Assembly: GCA_964035545.1 (NCBI GenBank)
Contig: OZ037765.1
Location: forward strand, 12,022,698-12,086,697
Reading direction: 5' to 3'
Origin: Bugula neritina
Lineage: Eukaryota; Bryozoa; Gymnolaemata; Cheilostomatida; Bugulidae
DNA length: 64,000 bases
Of the stretch, positions 1-12,221 are shown in pieces. The first letter of the stretch is position 1, and each line of letters starts with the position of its first letter. The notes under the pieces were generated by a model that ran no database searches, was not told where the DNA came from, and worked only from the letters and a program-made list of their open reading frames with translations. Made by a program: the position numbers and the translations under genes.

Positions 1-1221
1 CTATTTTTTCTGGTTATTAACATTATATTAAAAAGTCCTAAAAGTATAGATGGCATTATAGAACATCCTAGAAGTTTAATATAACTTATAATGCTCCAAT
101 GCAGAGTAAGAATTAGGCCACAGAAATCATAACATGTTGGTTAACTTGTAGATAGTTATGTGCTAATTAGTACCTCAAAGGATTCAGTCCAATAGCAGCT
201 TGATGTTTTATTATTTGCAACTGCTTATGAACATCAGAAATATATAGCATTTGTATATCATATTACATAATAATAGACTGGAGATGCACACATTACATAC
301 TATTGCCAATTCATATTTTATGCGAAAGTCAACAATAGATTCTGCAGTCTACTCACTACTGATTAACAACTTATCAAAGCTACTTCCTCGCAGTCATAAC
401 TCTAGCTTGTTTTTGTCCCGCAGTGATTTTGGCAGGACCAACTTGGGCCATGTATAATTATTGGCCTACTTAAAAATTTAGGGCCATTTTAAAAATAAAT
501 GGAAACTTCATTTTATCAACACTCAAAACTATGTGGGAAAGAGGGGCTCTATGACCACCAACCCTGGTTTATATAATCTAAACTTTGGTTAACTTTAAAG
601 CTGGATTGTTAAACGTTTCAGCCACCCGATGTATTTATGAAAAATATTTACAGTTTGGCGAGTCAGCCAAAAGCAGTTGTCATTTTATTAGCCCAAACGT
701 TGAAATGAAAAACAAATAATTGAATTTTATTTGCATGTTAGCAATGTTATGCTTGAAAGTACTAACACAAAGGTTTTAGTCTAAACATTCATTATAGGAG
801 TTGTTTAGTTGGACACTATTTAAATACTATTATTTAGAGGTTATCTCCCTTACAAACATAATTCATAATAAATTTCATTTTAAAAGGTATGGCATTTTGC
901 CAAACTGACATCCAAGATTCAAGACACTTATCATGGACATACGATGTCTGAAAAGTGAACCTTATGTTTACTTCTTTAAAATAACACTTAACATATGTGT
1001 ATATACTGGGAGATGATAGCATGTAGGAATCTAAGATGAAATTAACTTGGCTCTGATGATTTAGTAGACCTATTAGCTATTAGACTGGAACCAATAACAG
1101 CAGATGAGTATGTAAATACAAATGTGCTGGTAGTAAAGTCAGTACAAAAAATCCAGCTTAAAATTCATGTTCAACGTCCATGTCTAAACTAAATTCAGTG
1201 AAGAATACAAAATAAAGTAGC
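1..1221. other. Non-coding, nothing recognised
   Basis: AT-rich sequence without a convincing exon on either strand; the reading frames present are short and lack coding character or matched splice sites. It may include the downstream part of the minus-strand gene whose first exon is at 1222-1557, but I could not identify a next exon. Confidence 0.4.
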
Positions 1222-1557
1222 CTATTCACAATATGGCTTCAAACACTCACAATACTCTGAGCTGAGTTGCCTTGCTCGCCCTGTCTTAGAGATATTTAGT
1301 TTTGTGCTGACCTCTAGTTTTAACCTCTCAGCCGCTACAGGCAAAATATTACCAGCACTGCGCCGTCTCTGCCTTGCTTTGAAGCTCTCATTAAATTCCT
1401 CTTCTAACTTATCTGGTGCCTCCTTTTCGTAAAACAGGTCTTCGTTGTTAGATTCCTTCAAGCTTTCTAATTCAGAAGATTCTGAGGAATTCGCTGAAGT
1501 CTTGACTCTTCGTTTCAAAATTCCACCAGACTTCGTTTTATTAGAGTTACTCATCAT
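1222..1557 (-). CDS. Orphan basic/acidic protein, possible first exon
   Basis: I do not recognise this family. The frame opens with two consecutive ATGs directly preceded by an in-frame TAA, so the start is well placed. It encodes 111 residues rich in Ser, Glu, Lys and Arg: a basic N-terminus (GGILKRRVK), an acidic middle (LEEEFNESF), then a basic patch (RQRRRSAG) that resembles a basophilic kinase site. There is no signal peptide or membrane segment. A strong donor (GTGAGT) lies just before the stop, after the codons for SSEY, so the frame may be exon 1 of a longer protein rather than a complete one. A GILK string also occurs in phosphatase-1 inhibitor-2 proteins, but that similarity is too short to use. 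Residue composition is clearly unlike the surrounding AT-rich frames, which supports coding. Confidence 0.45.
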   Translation of the reverse strand: MMSNSNKTKSGGILKRRVKTSANSSESSELESLKESNNEDLFYEKEAPDKLEEEFNESFKARQRRRSAGNILPVAAERLKLEVSTKLNISKTGRARQLSSEYCECLKPYCE

Positions 1558-3960
1558 TTAGATGTCCAACTATAGCAAGCTACTAGCAATAAATGACCTC
1601 ATGCGTCTGCTATGATTTCAGAGTGGTTAGTCCGAGAGTAAGTGCACAGGATGTTGTTAGCTGTAGCTGCTTGGTACTGGCTAGTAAGTGTTCAAGTGCT
1701 TAGTATTATGTGGATTAGCAGTACAATGTGTCTATGATGTGATGAAGTTCAATATTTGAAGTGAATACCTAAGGTTTTGACTTGTGAATGAAAATTTAGC
1801 TATTTTGATCTGTTAAAGTAGACTTGTATAGTGTATGCTCACTTATAGGCTGTTGAAAATCAACGAGATAAAAGGAAATAATGACAAGCAGCTATTGTAC
1901 CGCCCACATGACTCACTCTAGTTACTAGAAGTAGTCTGCCGTCACTATAATATGGAAAATATAGCATTTCAAGGCTGCAATAATGTAAGAAACATACTGC
2001 TTTGCAACGGACCGCAATACATTGCACAATATTTCATTGGTAAGATTAGTCAAGTGAGAAATTGTAGTTTTATTGCCAGGCCTTAGTATCTGAAGACAAC
2101 TCTTAATTTATGCAACTGGTGTATTCGTTACCAATAAAGAAATGACTCCTTACATGTATATCACGTGTCGCATCCTTACTAGGACAGACTCAGTTCACCT
2201 AATATAACTTGTCAATTGAAATCCATTATTCTAAATGCTGTGGTTTTACACAATAAAATAATTTCATTTTTGTGAATTTTTTTCAATTAAATTGAGCTAT
2301 TTGTTTTTAGCATTCTAAGCAATAATTTGGATTTCATATGAACTGCATTGAATTGTAATTTTTTAATTTGAAGTTGTTTGATATTGTCTACTTATTATCC
2401 CACTTTTAGAATCAAGTCACTTCAAGATCTTAATATAAAGGTGTCATCCCAGATAGACGCTTCCCAGTTAGACGCTATTTATCTATATTGGCACAATATA
2501 TATTTTATGGACAATTCATTTAAATATTATTTAAATATATGTATATTTAAATAAAGTACGTATTAAGCACATAAATAAATTTCTTTGATCTGAATTAACA
2601 TAATAATTTTACATATTTTTTGCTTCTTGTTTGAACAGATATTTCGTTAATGAATGTATTCATTAATTAAAGATAATATTTATTATTAATATATTACTGT
2701 GTTTTTGTCCTACACAAATTTATGAAAATTAGAATATTATTCCAGATAATTCATGTTAGCTATTATAGCTATTAGCACTTTAGCTATTTAGGAATCAATG
2801 CTGCAGCTATATGGGTATCTTTAGGTATATTATTACTATGTAATAATTATACGGCACCAAAATAAAAAATAGCGTCTATCTGGGATGAAACCATTTTATA
2901 TTTATGAGACAAAGTTATCAAAATGTTATTTAAAGATGTTTGATCATCAAAACCTATGACTTCATTCCAAAAATGGAACTTGAAATCAATGTTTACAGAG
3001 TAGACAACTCTGATATAAAAGTATATAATAATATTAGACAACTCCAAATTAGAAGCTACAACTTAATACAATTTAGATTACATCTAAATATTGCGCTTAT
3101 ACTGGTTTTGCCATACTATGTTGTAATGATATCTTGGTACTTGGTGCATGCTTGTTAGGTACAAAGTTGTCGAAATTTTATTTTAAAATATCGCTTAATA
3201 ATCGAATTCTATCATATTTATATTGGTATATATCACACCATAGCCTGGGGAAACCGGCAAAAAGCACAATATTTGGATCAGTAGAAGTAGATCTTCACAA
3301 TTTGTTTTTATCTTGTGCATTTAACTGTAAAATGCAACCTGCCCATATCAATTGTGTTTTAGAATTTCCTTCAAAGTTTGGCATATTTTCACCACAAAAG
3401 TGTTTAGACTTTTGATTTTCTGTTGGTATAACTGATTTACTTAATGTGAGAATGGAAACACAACTTCTTATAAGTCTGTCTATAACATAGCAGTTAGACT
3501 AGTAGGTGTCTGAGAGTGTTATAGCCAGCAAAACATGGGGGTGCGAGAGGGGTTGTCATCAAATTAATGCATTATGTGCAGATTCTATTCTATTACCTAT
3601 TTTTTACCCAAACTTTAATCCACTCATTCTTGAAAATAAGCATACATTGAAAATTTTACAAGGTAGTTAGTTATTCATGCCCTACTACTTGTTTGCTTTA
3701 AAATGATTTAGCTTCTCACTGTGAGTGACCACTATGAAAATGGTTGTAGACATCAGCTGCACAGAGTTTACCTAATATTTTATCAAGTACCAATCTTCCA
3801 TGAAACACATCTAGTGTGAAAGCGAAGAGATTCTAAGTTGTCCAGGATATGATATAAATATGTCCAGTGAACTATAATGAGATTCAAGTAACTAGTTTTG
3901 TAAGACTTACAAACTTAGTCATGCTAAAACAATGCATGGCCTTCATAACGATCTGCCATA
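1558..3960. other. Intergenic, no gene seen
   Basis: AT-rich DNA with several A/T runs. The reading frames at 2.8-3.4 kb are rich in Ile, Tyr, Asn and Leu, as random AT-rich DNA would give, and are not supported by splice sites or family motifs. Confidence 0.4.
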
Positions 3961-3969
3961 GAGCTTCCA

Positions 3970-4195
3970 CTCACTCATGTTCGGGTTTAAAGTTACCATC
4001 TCTGTGAAAAGCCCTGAAGGGGAGGGTTTTATTAAACTGGGCTAAAGACTTGTTTCTAATATGTCACAGGAGCAATTATATGACTGAATGCCCTTTCTAA
4101 CATCAGCTGGTCTTTGGACTGAACCACTGACCTCATGTTCTACTAGAGCCTGGAGTCTAGGCCATCGTTGCTCTAAACTCTAATCCCCTAGACAC
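3970..4195 (-). repeat. Degenerate tRNA-derived SINE
   Basis: Matches, with many differences, the better copies at 53.5 and 54.0 kb: the CACAGGAGCAATTAT block, the GACTGAATGCCC...CTAACATCA block, and a reversed tRNA-like end containing CTCTAATCCCCTAGAC. It appears to be an old copy. Confidence 0.5.
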
Positions 4196-4743
4196 ACTTT
4201 GCCACAATGAGAAACGTAAAATGTCAGCCATTTTTAATGTGTTCGGGCTGAAGTTCTCAAAGTGCGCTATTGGGTACGATCTATGACACCTCATTGGACA
4301 TTGATATCCAATGAATTGACGCAAACGTCTTTCTGTCCTATAGGAGCCCCCGCAACCTTTTTGAAGCAAGCAGTGCTTGATCCTAATGTTAATGTTTAGT
4401 AAAATAATATAATTTTCGAAGAACCAAATCAAATAATAATGCTCGCTAGTAGCACATGGAATAAGTAAAAGCGATTAACCAATCAGGGCTTACTTGGCCA
4501 GTCAGTTGAGCGTTCGACATGTCAAACTCTGAACGCATCGCAAAAAACTGGCAGTTGCATTCAGAAATCAGACAGTTGTGACGTCACAGAGTTCATCGCT
4601 TAGCCTCAAAAACGCGTTCACAGTCGAGTTTCGACCGTAGTTTGTCAGCCCCAATACGCTGTATAGGAAGCACGGACATTTGTAAAAATGGCTGACATTC
4701 TACGTTATGGCCTACGGTGTGACAAAGTGTGTCTAGGGGTCAA
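4183..4743. mobile_element. Composite inverted-repeat element with CRE core
   Basis: Two arms face each other. The left arm (about 4183-4238) contains CCCCTAGACACACTTTG and AATGTCAGCCATTTTTA; the reverse complement of the right arm (about 4683-4743) contains the same two blocks with a few changes. The interior (about 4400-4660) is closely similar to 25105-25372. It includes a perfect TGACGTCA at 4579-4586. The left arm overlaps the tRNA-like end of the neighbouring SINE, so this may be a nested or composite insertion. No transposase frame is present, so it would be non-autonomous. Confidence 0.5.
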
Positions 4744-6981
4744 AGTCTAACCAATAGACAACTAGCTGCTCTCATTGAGCTTCTACTACAGACACTACAG
4801 AAACTGATATGACTAAAACTCCCATATTGGCTAGGTAAGGAGAGACCATGTTATGACATAAACCAGACAAAATCAGCAGCAGAAAACATAAATACTGGTA
4901 AATCAGTCACCAGTACTCCAGGGATGTCTAGTTGTGGCTGTGATCAAGACATTCTTGTTTGCTATCAGCTTTTAAATTCCATTCGAAATAGCAACAAGAT
5001 CTAAAATATGAAGGACTAATCAGTGCTGGCCTGTCTCCAGGAGCTTAGTAAAGCTTTAGTATCAAGATTACAAACTGAAAGGAGAACACCTGCTACTGTA
5101 TAGGATGTGTAGTGTACAGTGCAACGTACAGTGTGATACTTCTCATACTGCCAACAAAATCTTTGCTCCAATCAGTTACTGGTATTCAGTGCAGAGAATA
5201 TCCTTGAGTATATCAACGAAATGGCTTCTGTTTGGTCCAAAGATAAAAACTTTTGCTTAGCTTGGGTTTATCCTTTGATTTGTTTGAAATAATATGATTG
5301 CTTCATTGCATAGTTTAGCAATTCCTCGTGTATTATAACTAGCTCTATTGGACTGAAACTGCAATGTTGCAACTAGCTCATGCATTGTTTTTTTCATGCA
5401 TTGATGCCACAGTGAAGTAGTGTTGATACTATCAGTTTGCCACTACGGAGTATTCCACAACCATGACTGCAAAAGCTACTTGACTTGAAAGCATTGAAGA
5501 CTAAAAGTATTTCTTTGTATGCCATAATTAATCTCAAGAGCCAAACCTGTTAGCAAACTGGTTCAGGGAATGTTGCACAAAAGCAGATGTTTGAGAAAAC
5601 GGCCAATGAATGTAAGGTATATTAATGTTACCCAATTTGGATGAGGGGATAACTCTATGCCTTAAGTTTAATTACAACCTAGCTATACATTAAGTGCAAG
5701 TTTTGTGTTCTTTCCTCGGAATCAATTTTATTGCAGTTTAATACGATTCTGAGCATATAAGCAACTAAGACTGTTATGTCCAATAAAAATGGATCATGCT
5801 AGCAACTCTCTGTGATGGTGTTTCGAAACAAAATACAATGGAAACCTCACTACTAGCAACTTGTTTGGTTAAATATCTCTCAAGCTATATAAGGATTGAT
5901 TTTGTAACCATCACTTCAAACTGTTAAAAGTTAGCCATAAAGTTGTCACCAACACTCTAATAACATTGTACTGTTTAAAGTTTAGACTGTACAGCTAATG
6001 TAACAAAGTAGAGAGGCTTTATAACAATTATACAAGGTTCATTCATTTTCAAATATTCAGACCTAGATCAGAGTCCAATATAACAAAAACCCATATTTTA
6101 TATCTGAAAATAACATAGGTTTTTTCCAATGTTAAATTGAATGCTATTAATGGCTTCGCCAATAATGCATACACCTTATTTTTCCAACTTCTCAGCAATA
6201 TAACTGCTAAGACTGGTAATAACTGAACCGGATAGTATTTTGAAACAACCTCATATTAGATATTTGCTACAAACCATAAAGGAGTGGTGCAATTAAAGCA
6301 AGCAACCTTCTTCAAGGAAAAGCAAAATCTTACCATTACAAGAAAAAAGTTAAATCATAATACGAAGTTTTCTTCACTTTCACAACCAAATCTCTAGTTA
6401 TAACTATGCTGAGCTGATCAAACAAGATTTGACCATTCAAAAATAACTGCTTTTGAATTTTTCTTCAAAAATTTTGTATTTTATTATATATTATTTTGCT
6501 ATGTCCACTCTAGTATTTTTCTATCACTGTCTAACTAACATAATTGAATGGTCTAATCTTACACCACTAGTTAAGATGTGCATGTTACATTTTTAAAACA
6601 TGATCTGTTTGAAAATAGGCTTACTCCAATAATCATGTTTGAAATAAAAGCTGATATTATGCTGATATTGTGTAATTAACAGCTTTGGCACTGCAGTAAT
6701 TATTACGGCAAAATAATGCAGCTGGGAAGCATTGAATACTTGATAATTATTGCAATTTATAAATCTTATCTGAATTTACTAGTAATCAATGGAGTAATCC
6801 TCAAGAGTCAGGGTAAAGTGAGTGCTCATTTACTTATTTGCTGGCATCAATAATTTATAGCTGCCCTTCCCAACAGCACCTAGTTCAGTGTAAGCTACTA
6901 AAGACTCTTTCTAAATTAAGTGAATACCTATCTTCAACTGATTAAGTTAAGCTCAAATAAAAACTTTTTATAGCAACTCAC
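4744..6981. other. Non-coding, probable intron or intergenic
   Basis: No supported exon, RNA gene or repeat family was recognised. If the minus-strand exons at 6982-7267 continue, their next exon should lie here or below, but I could not pick it out. Confidence 0.35.
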
Positions 6982-7072
6982 CGGAACTGTAGCTTTCACT
7001 AGATATTGACTTGACTCGGTAGGCTGGCTTATGCCTCACACTACGCTGTGGCCCACCAACAAATTTTATTTC
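6982..7072 (-). CDS. Coding exon of unrecognised minus-strand gene
   Basis: An open 91-base exon bounded by a good acceptor (TTTTTAG) and a good donor (GTGAGT). It reads EIKFVGGPQRSVRHKPAYRV, then a serine-rich KSISSESYSSG, entering in phase 0 and leaving in phase 1. The phase-0 entry fits the exon at 12105-12221, which leaves in phase 0, giving a join after a run of serines. The exon at 7117-7267 between them does not fit in phase. The family is unknown; the basic, Ser/Tyr-rich composition suggests a cytoplasmic regulatory region. Confidence 0.5.
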
Positions 7073-7116
7073 CTAAAAATAAAAGTAAATAAAAATTACA
7101 CATTATATATTCTCAC

Positions 7117-7267
7117 CTGCAGACCACTGCCTATTTAGCCAATTCCTCTGCTGTTCCGAACCGTCTGAAGATCTGAGACAGGAAGTACGAGGACGAGGTG
7201 ATATCTGACAGTCACTCCCCGCATCTGACGCAGAATTCATGCTCACAGTGGTGCAAACATGAAATGA
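7117..7267 (-). CDS. Alternative coding or first exon, family unknown
   Basis: From an ATG at 7240 this frame reads 41 codons (MNSASDAGSDCQISPRPRTS, then a Gln/Arg/Trp-rich end) and stops at a strong donor (CAG|GTGAGA) in phase 1. An acceptor at 7268-7269 would extend the exon in frame to 7267. Joined to the exon at 6982-7072 it would shift that exon into a frame with a stop after about ten codons. It is therefore more likely an alternative first exon, a cassette exon that truncates the protein, or an exon of another transcript. Confidence 0.4.
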
Positions 7268-8347
7268 CTAAAATCTAACTGAAACACTCATTGGCAGATG
7301 CTTACGCTAAGCATTACTCAATGGTGTGCTGGCTTGGGTATTGATGAGCAGATACTGATCTAGCAACAACGTGCCTGCATGTTTGTAAAAATATATGGTA
7401 TTTATGAAAAGGGTATACATCAATAACTTCATATTAATAACTGTAGCAGTCAGTTTATTGTTAAGATGGTTTACACTTAGATAAACTGGCAACTTCAGGT
7501 AATTGAAATGTTTCTATACATGCTATTGATTTAGTGCCAAATCGGATCCTAGTGAGCAAACCAAGGCCCATGCACTGCAATACTAATAGAATCATTGCAC
7601 TACAAGACGTGTTGCATGCGAAGGATAACTTCCTGTTCATTTTCTAACCCTGAACAAAAAGCATAAAAATAAATTCATATTATCAATAAAGTTGAATCAA
7701 CACAGACTACAGAAGACCTTGAGTTTTGTGTGTACTTGGATTAGATCATTTTCTGCCTACCCCAACCTTCATAGCAACTATAATCTCAAAGTTTTATCCT
7801 AATTCAGCAGCTGCTTATCGTGATATAAGCTGTAACCTTTCCAAATATGTGTTATCATCCTCATTAGATAAAGAAAAGCAATCAGCTGATAGAACAGCTT
7901 GTGTGAACTATTAGCCAAAACTGTGAATTTATTATTAAAATTAGAGCTTTTGTCTGTCACAAAGTGTGTCTATAAACTGCAACAGCCATGCATTTCTAAG
8001 CTAGTCTCAGTGAGAAGGTTGAACTGCATAAACACTGGAAAAATATTCAATCTGTTAAGTTCAGGTTTTGGAAGCCTACTTTCTTATGCTTAGTCATTCA
8101 GTTACGTTTAATGCTGTAAAGGGAATTGATTTGTAAACACATTGATTATTATTCACCTGTGGTTTTCATGTTCACCTGCTTGAACTACCGCTTTGCAATC
8201 ACCTATTCTGCATAGTTTCAGAAAATGTTGACACTACTGTATTCACTACTGTGTGAGGCTATAATGTTACTCCTTCAATGTTTAAACAAAGGAGTTACCT
8301 TACCTTGTTTAAATCATCTAAACACTGTATACCTATTCAGAAGCCTA

Positions 8348-8430
8348 TATTATATTATATTATCCTATATTATATTATATTATACTATATTATATCATAT
8401 TATGTTATGTGATGTCATATTATATTATCC
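8348..8430. repeat. TTATA-type AT microsatellite
   Basis: Imperfect tandem TATAT/TATTA units with occasional CC and G interruptions, ending near 8430. The reading frame across it is repeat-derived (Ile/Leu/Tyr only) and not a gene. Confidence 0.75.
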
Positions 8431-8540
8431 AGTAAGTTACAAGTATGTAGTACACCGAAAAGCCTATGTTGCAATTTACAACAAGCAAGTTAGTTGAACC
8501 AATTCAAATAATGAAAAATCCTGACACAAAACAAGCTAAA

Positions 8541-8919
8541 AGCCTGGCCTCACGATCGTGAGAATCACACGAAATTGTCTAGTTGACATGAAAAAACAAT
8601 CGTACGACAAAATTTGAGGGAATTCAAACGAAATCGTCTTCGTTGGGTGTACACAACGATGACGATGGACGAAAAATCACTATCGACGATAAGCACCATT
8701 TGATTGGTCAATAGAATTTTAGCAACAGTAATTATTTCATTTTTACCACCCTTCTTTATTTGGCAATTTTCTGCTGTTTGCATCTCGTGCAAGACTCGAT
8801 CACTGACTATTTATTAAGTGTTTCGTCCGACGAATGTGTGGCTGGTCATAACGAGAGGATGACTCACGAAAACCATCGCACGAGTTTCGTGTGATTCACA
8901 CGAGCGTGAGGCCAGGCCT
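8541..8919. mobile_element. 379 bp MITE with about 35 bp terminal inverted repeats
   Basis: The left end starts AGCCTGGCCTCACGATCGTG and continues AGAATCACACGAAA. The reverse complement of the right end is almost identical (one inserted G and two substitutions). Both ends are flanked by TAAA, at 8537-8540 and 8920-8923, which would be a 4 bp target-site duplication. There is no transposase frame, so this is a non-autonomous DNA element. Its GC-rich ends contrast with the AT-rich surroundings. Confidence 0.8.
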
Positions 8920-8923
8920 TAAA

Positions 8924-11900
8924 TAGCAGAACTGCATTTGGAAACTCCTAGAGACAAAAAGCAAGAGTCTGCAGCACACAATATTCAACTAGAATGTTTT
9001 GAGTAACATAAATTAGCACCCAGGTGTATGTTCAAAATATCTGATACAGCAAGATGAGGTTAGTAAGGTTTGTTTACATAATATAGTGCTGATTGCTGAC
9101 AAGATTTCTGCTGTTCTAGACAACTAATATAATGGCAAAAGGATTTTAAGATGAAACAGCTGCTTCCATGGTGACTGCCATTACAACTATAGCAACTGCC
9201 TCTAATAATAGCAAAAAACTCAGCATCTTATATAATAATCAACATTCTAGCTACACCAATTTATATTAATTATTGTGTTAATTAAATACAATAAGAAGAG
9301 AAAGCTAAAATTTATCTTGAAGCATTTCAATATGTTGCAATTAAACTGCCATCACCTAGGATATTCAACAGTAAAGTTTGTATTTGTTTACTGACAAATA
9401 TTTGGAAAAAGTTAGTTGTTATACATCCATTCATGGACGGCAGCTTAAATTTCCTCATGATTAATTAATGGTATGTTAATAAGCTATAAGCAGCAGGCCA
9501 ATGTTGTATGCAATTACAGGGGAATATAATTAATTGATTGTCAAGTAGCTACTGTTTCAGGATCTTTGGCTATTGGACAGCCTGATCTACCTGAAACAAC
9601 TGCTAGAAAAAAGCTTGTGTAGTTATAGAGTGGTTAACCAAAATTTCATTTGAGAAAATTTGTGGCCAACATCAAAAGTATGTTTTTATATCTCATGACA
9701 AAATCACAGTTTGCTTAAATATTGCTAAAGGAACTTTTTTGCATGAGAGGCTGTTTTACTATGTAATAAAAACCTATTAATGACCCAAATACTAAACATG
9801 ATACACCCAAACTAAGCAAAAAATATCTACCTTAAACAGAATGGTTGGTTTCCCAAAATAATGCAAATCTTAGATAAAACACAATCTGAATCAAGAAGAA
9901 ACTGTGACAAGTCTAAAGGGTTGTAACTTGTAGAACAAATACTGAAAGTATGCAGCTGCCACTGCTGCTGCCTCTTCCTGCTGCTGACTATTAAACTTTT
10001 TACAAACTCCTAAAACTTTATAATTGGGTTTCTTTAAGGAAGCAGCCATAAATTTATTTCGAAAAACATTCACTTTATTAAATTAAGTAATATAAAGTAT
10101 CAAATGAGAAAAGAGAATAAAATAAGGAATATTGTTTTGAAATCATGAAATTTTTTTCAAAGCCTTATATACAGAGCTGACACTCTTAGGCATCTCTGTT
10201 TCTAATAAAAATCTTTAATTCAATTTTCTTTGAATCAGCTTATCTATTACATCATCAGGATATTTATGTCAGTGAGAAAGCACATGGCTTAGTCAAGTAC
10301 ATGATAAATAACAAGTGAGACAAACACACTTTAAAAGAGCAAAGTAAATATTTTAATTGCACTTAAAAAATCTTTGTGAAATAACTCAACACTTGTGCAA
10401 AATGTTACCAGTACTAGAGTAACTGTAACACCATCAATGGCATGGTGTCGAGTTTATACAACATTCAAGTTGCTAATACATAGAATATGTATACATATAA
10501 ATAATATACCTATAATATGGGTATAATTATTTATTTAACTTTGAAGTATCAATATATCCATCATGTTCATCTGTACTGTTACACAGAACAAATTGTATAT
10601 GAACATTACATTTCTATATCTTACTAAAACTTGGGTCTTGATGAATGAGAGAAGTTTACCTCATGTTTTAGAGCACTCCTGTGGTGTACCTCTGGGGATC
10701 TTACAACGTTGCTAAGCACAGCATGGTCCATGACCATAAACAGAAATTTGCTAGCTGTAGGGTTTGTGCTTAAGGCACTTACTGTGTATAAATAAATTCT
10801 GGTGTAAATTAACGGAGTATCCACTTTCCTATCTACTGTACAATGTGACCGTGCTAATCAAAACTTGTGTTACTAATATTGATTCTAACCAAGCAGTTCT
10901 CAGTAACTAGGTTAGGTAGATTTGTTGCTTGTTTATTGTAGCCTATCATCTCCTTCACCTAATCTTACTGTAAGCAGTATTGAACAATAACAAAGCTGTG
11001 CACAAAACCCATTCATGAAAACCCTTTCATAAGTTAGTAGTTCTTATTTAGTAGAATAGAGATATAACTTTTCACAATCATATTTCTCAATACCTAAAAC
11101 AAACATTGAATTCAACGAGCACTAGTCTCTCAGTTACTGAATTAACTTATCAATGGTTGCCACTTCCTGTAAATAAAGACTGCATTGCAAAATGTTTTAG
11201 TCTTAGATTCTAAGTTTTTTTCAAATGAACAATTTAATAAAAGCATGTAAACAGAAACTTATATGGTAGGTTTTATAGCCGAGCCAGTTTTCCATAACAT
11301 TGAGTGTGATTATGAAAATCATTGTGCTGAACAATTACAAGTACATGGTAGGTTACAATATTATGCAATCTTAGATCATAGTTTTAAGATCACAATAGCG
11401 AAATTTTAGACCGCATAAGTTTTCTATACAGAGTGCTTTAGGAGATTAATTATAAAACACGTACACATATACTTATACTAGGAAAAATGGCGTTGCTATA
11501 TGTTTGTCTACAATCTACATGATGTTGATACAAGAGGGAGTAAGCTATGTTTGTGCAATAAAATTATTTCGGACTATTTGGCCATCACATTTCGTATGTA
11601 CCCAACACCAGCGAGTGTTAGTAAAAGGTCAAACATATATAGCCTGAAACCTAATGAAGTAATTACTACTTCTTACTGCAACACATTGACATTCAAATTA
11701 CAGATATGTTCACGCTGTTGCAGTGCATCTTATACTATTTTTTACCGAATAAAAATGAATCCAGTCGCTAAGTGATCATAGGCATAGCACTACGCAAAAC
11801 ATGCAGCCAATTTCATTTTCTTGATATAACAGAGCAAGCAAGGTTATCATTACAATTCACATACAACAGCATGGGCATGTAAGCACTGGGAAGCAAATTT

Positions 11901-12104
11901 TACTTTTTTATCATTATCATTAAGTACTGTGATAAAGGGCACTATTGATATTAAATTTATAATAATATAACTTTGCCAACTATTAGTGTACCAGTACACG
12001 TGCCTCCATCTCATACCAATATAAATATCAGCCTAATAATGATAATAATAATATCATGATCAAGCTGAAATTATTCATAAGTAATAGCATGCCGTGGAAC
12101 TTAC
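8924..12104. other. Non-coding, probable intron
   Basis: Likely the interior of the minus-strand gene that starts at 12221. A short Ala/Gln-rich minus-strand frame near 9.9-10.1 kb, caused by GCTGCC triplets, has no convincing splice sites. No repeat family was recognised. Confidence 0.35.
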
Positions 12105-12221
12105 CGAAGAACTAGAATTAGTGACCAGAGATTTCAATTCTAATGATTTGAGACTATTTTCAGCATGAGTATCTGAAGAATCCTTTCGCTCCAATAATGT
12201 ATAGCTAGCATTCCCAGACAT
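12105..12221 (-). CDS. Probable first coding exon, family unknown
   Basis: The ATG at 12221 opens a 39-codon frame (MSGNASYTLLERKDSSDTHA, then a Leu/Ser/Lys-rich stretch ending in four serines) that ends exactly at a strong donor, TCG|GTAAGT, in phase 0. The phase matches the acceptor of the exon at 6982-7072, about 5 kb downstream on this strand. The composition is hydrophilic with no signal peptide. I do not recognise the protein. The clean donor and the composition, unlike random AT-rich frames, are the main support. Confidence 0.5.

Noticed and set aside
4157-4432. 91-codon minus-strand frame
   Set aside because: Lies across the inverted-repeat element and SINE remnant; repeated DNA explains it.
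8565-8792. 75-codon minus-strand frame
   Set aside because: Entirely within the 379 bp MITE and without transposase motifs.
9891-10073. Gln/Ala-rich minus-strand frame
   Set aside because: Composition comes from GCTGCC triplets; no matching acceptor and donor or homology seen.
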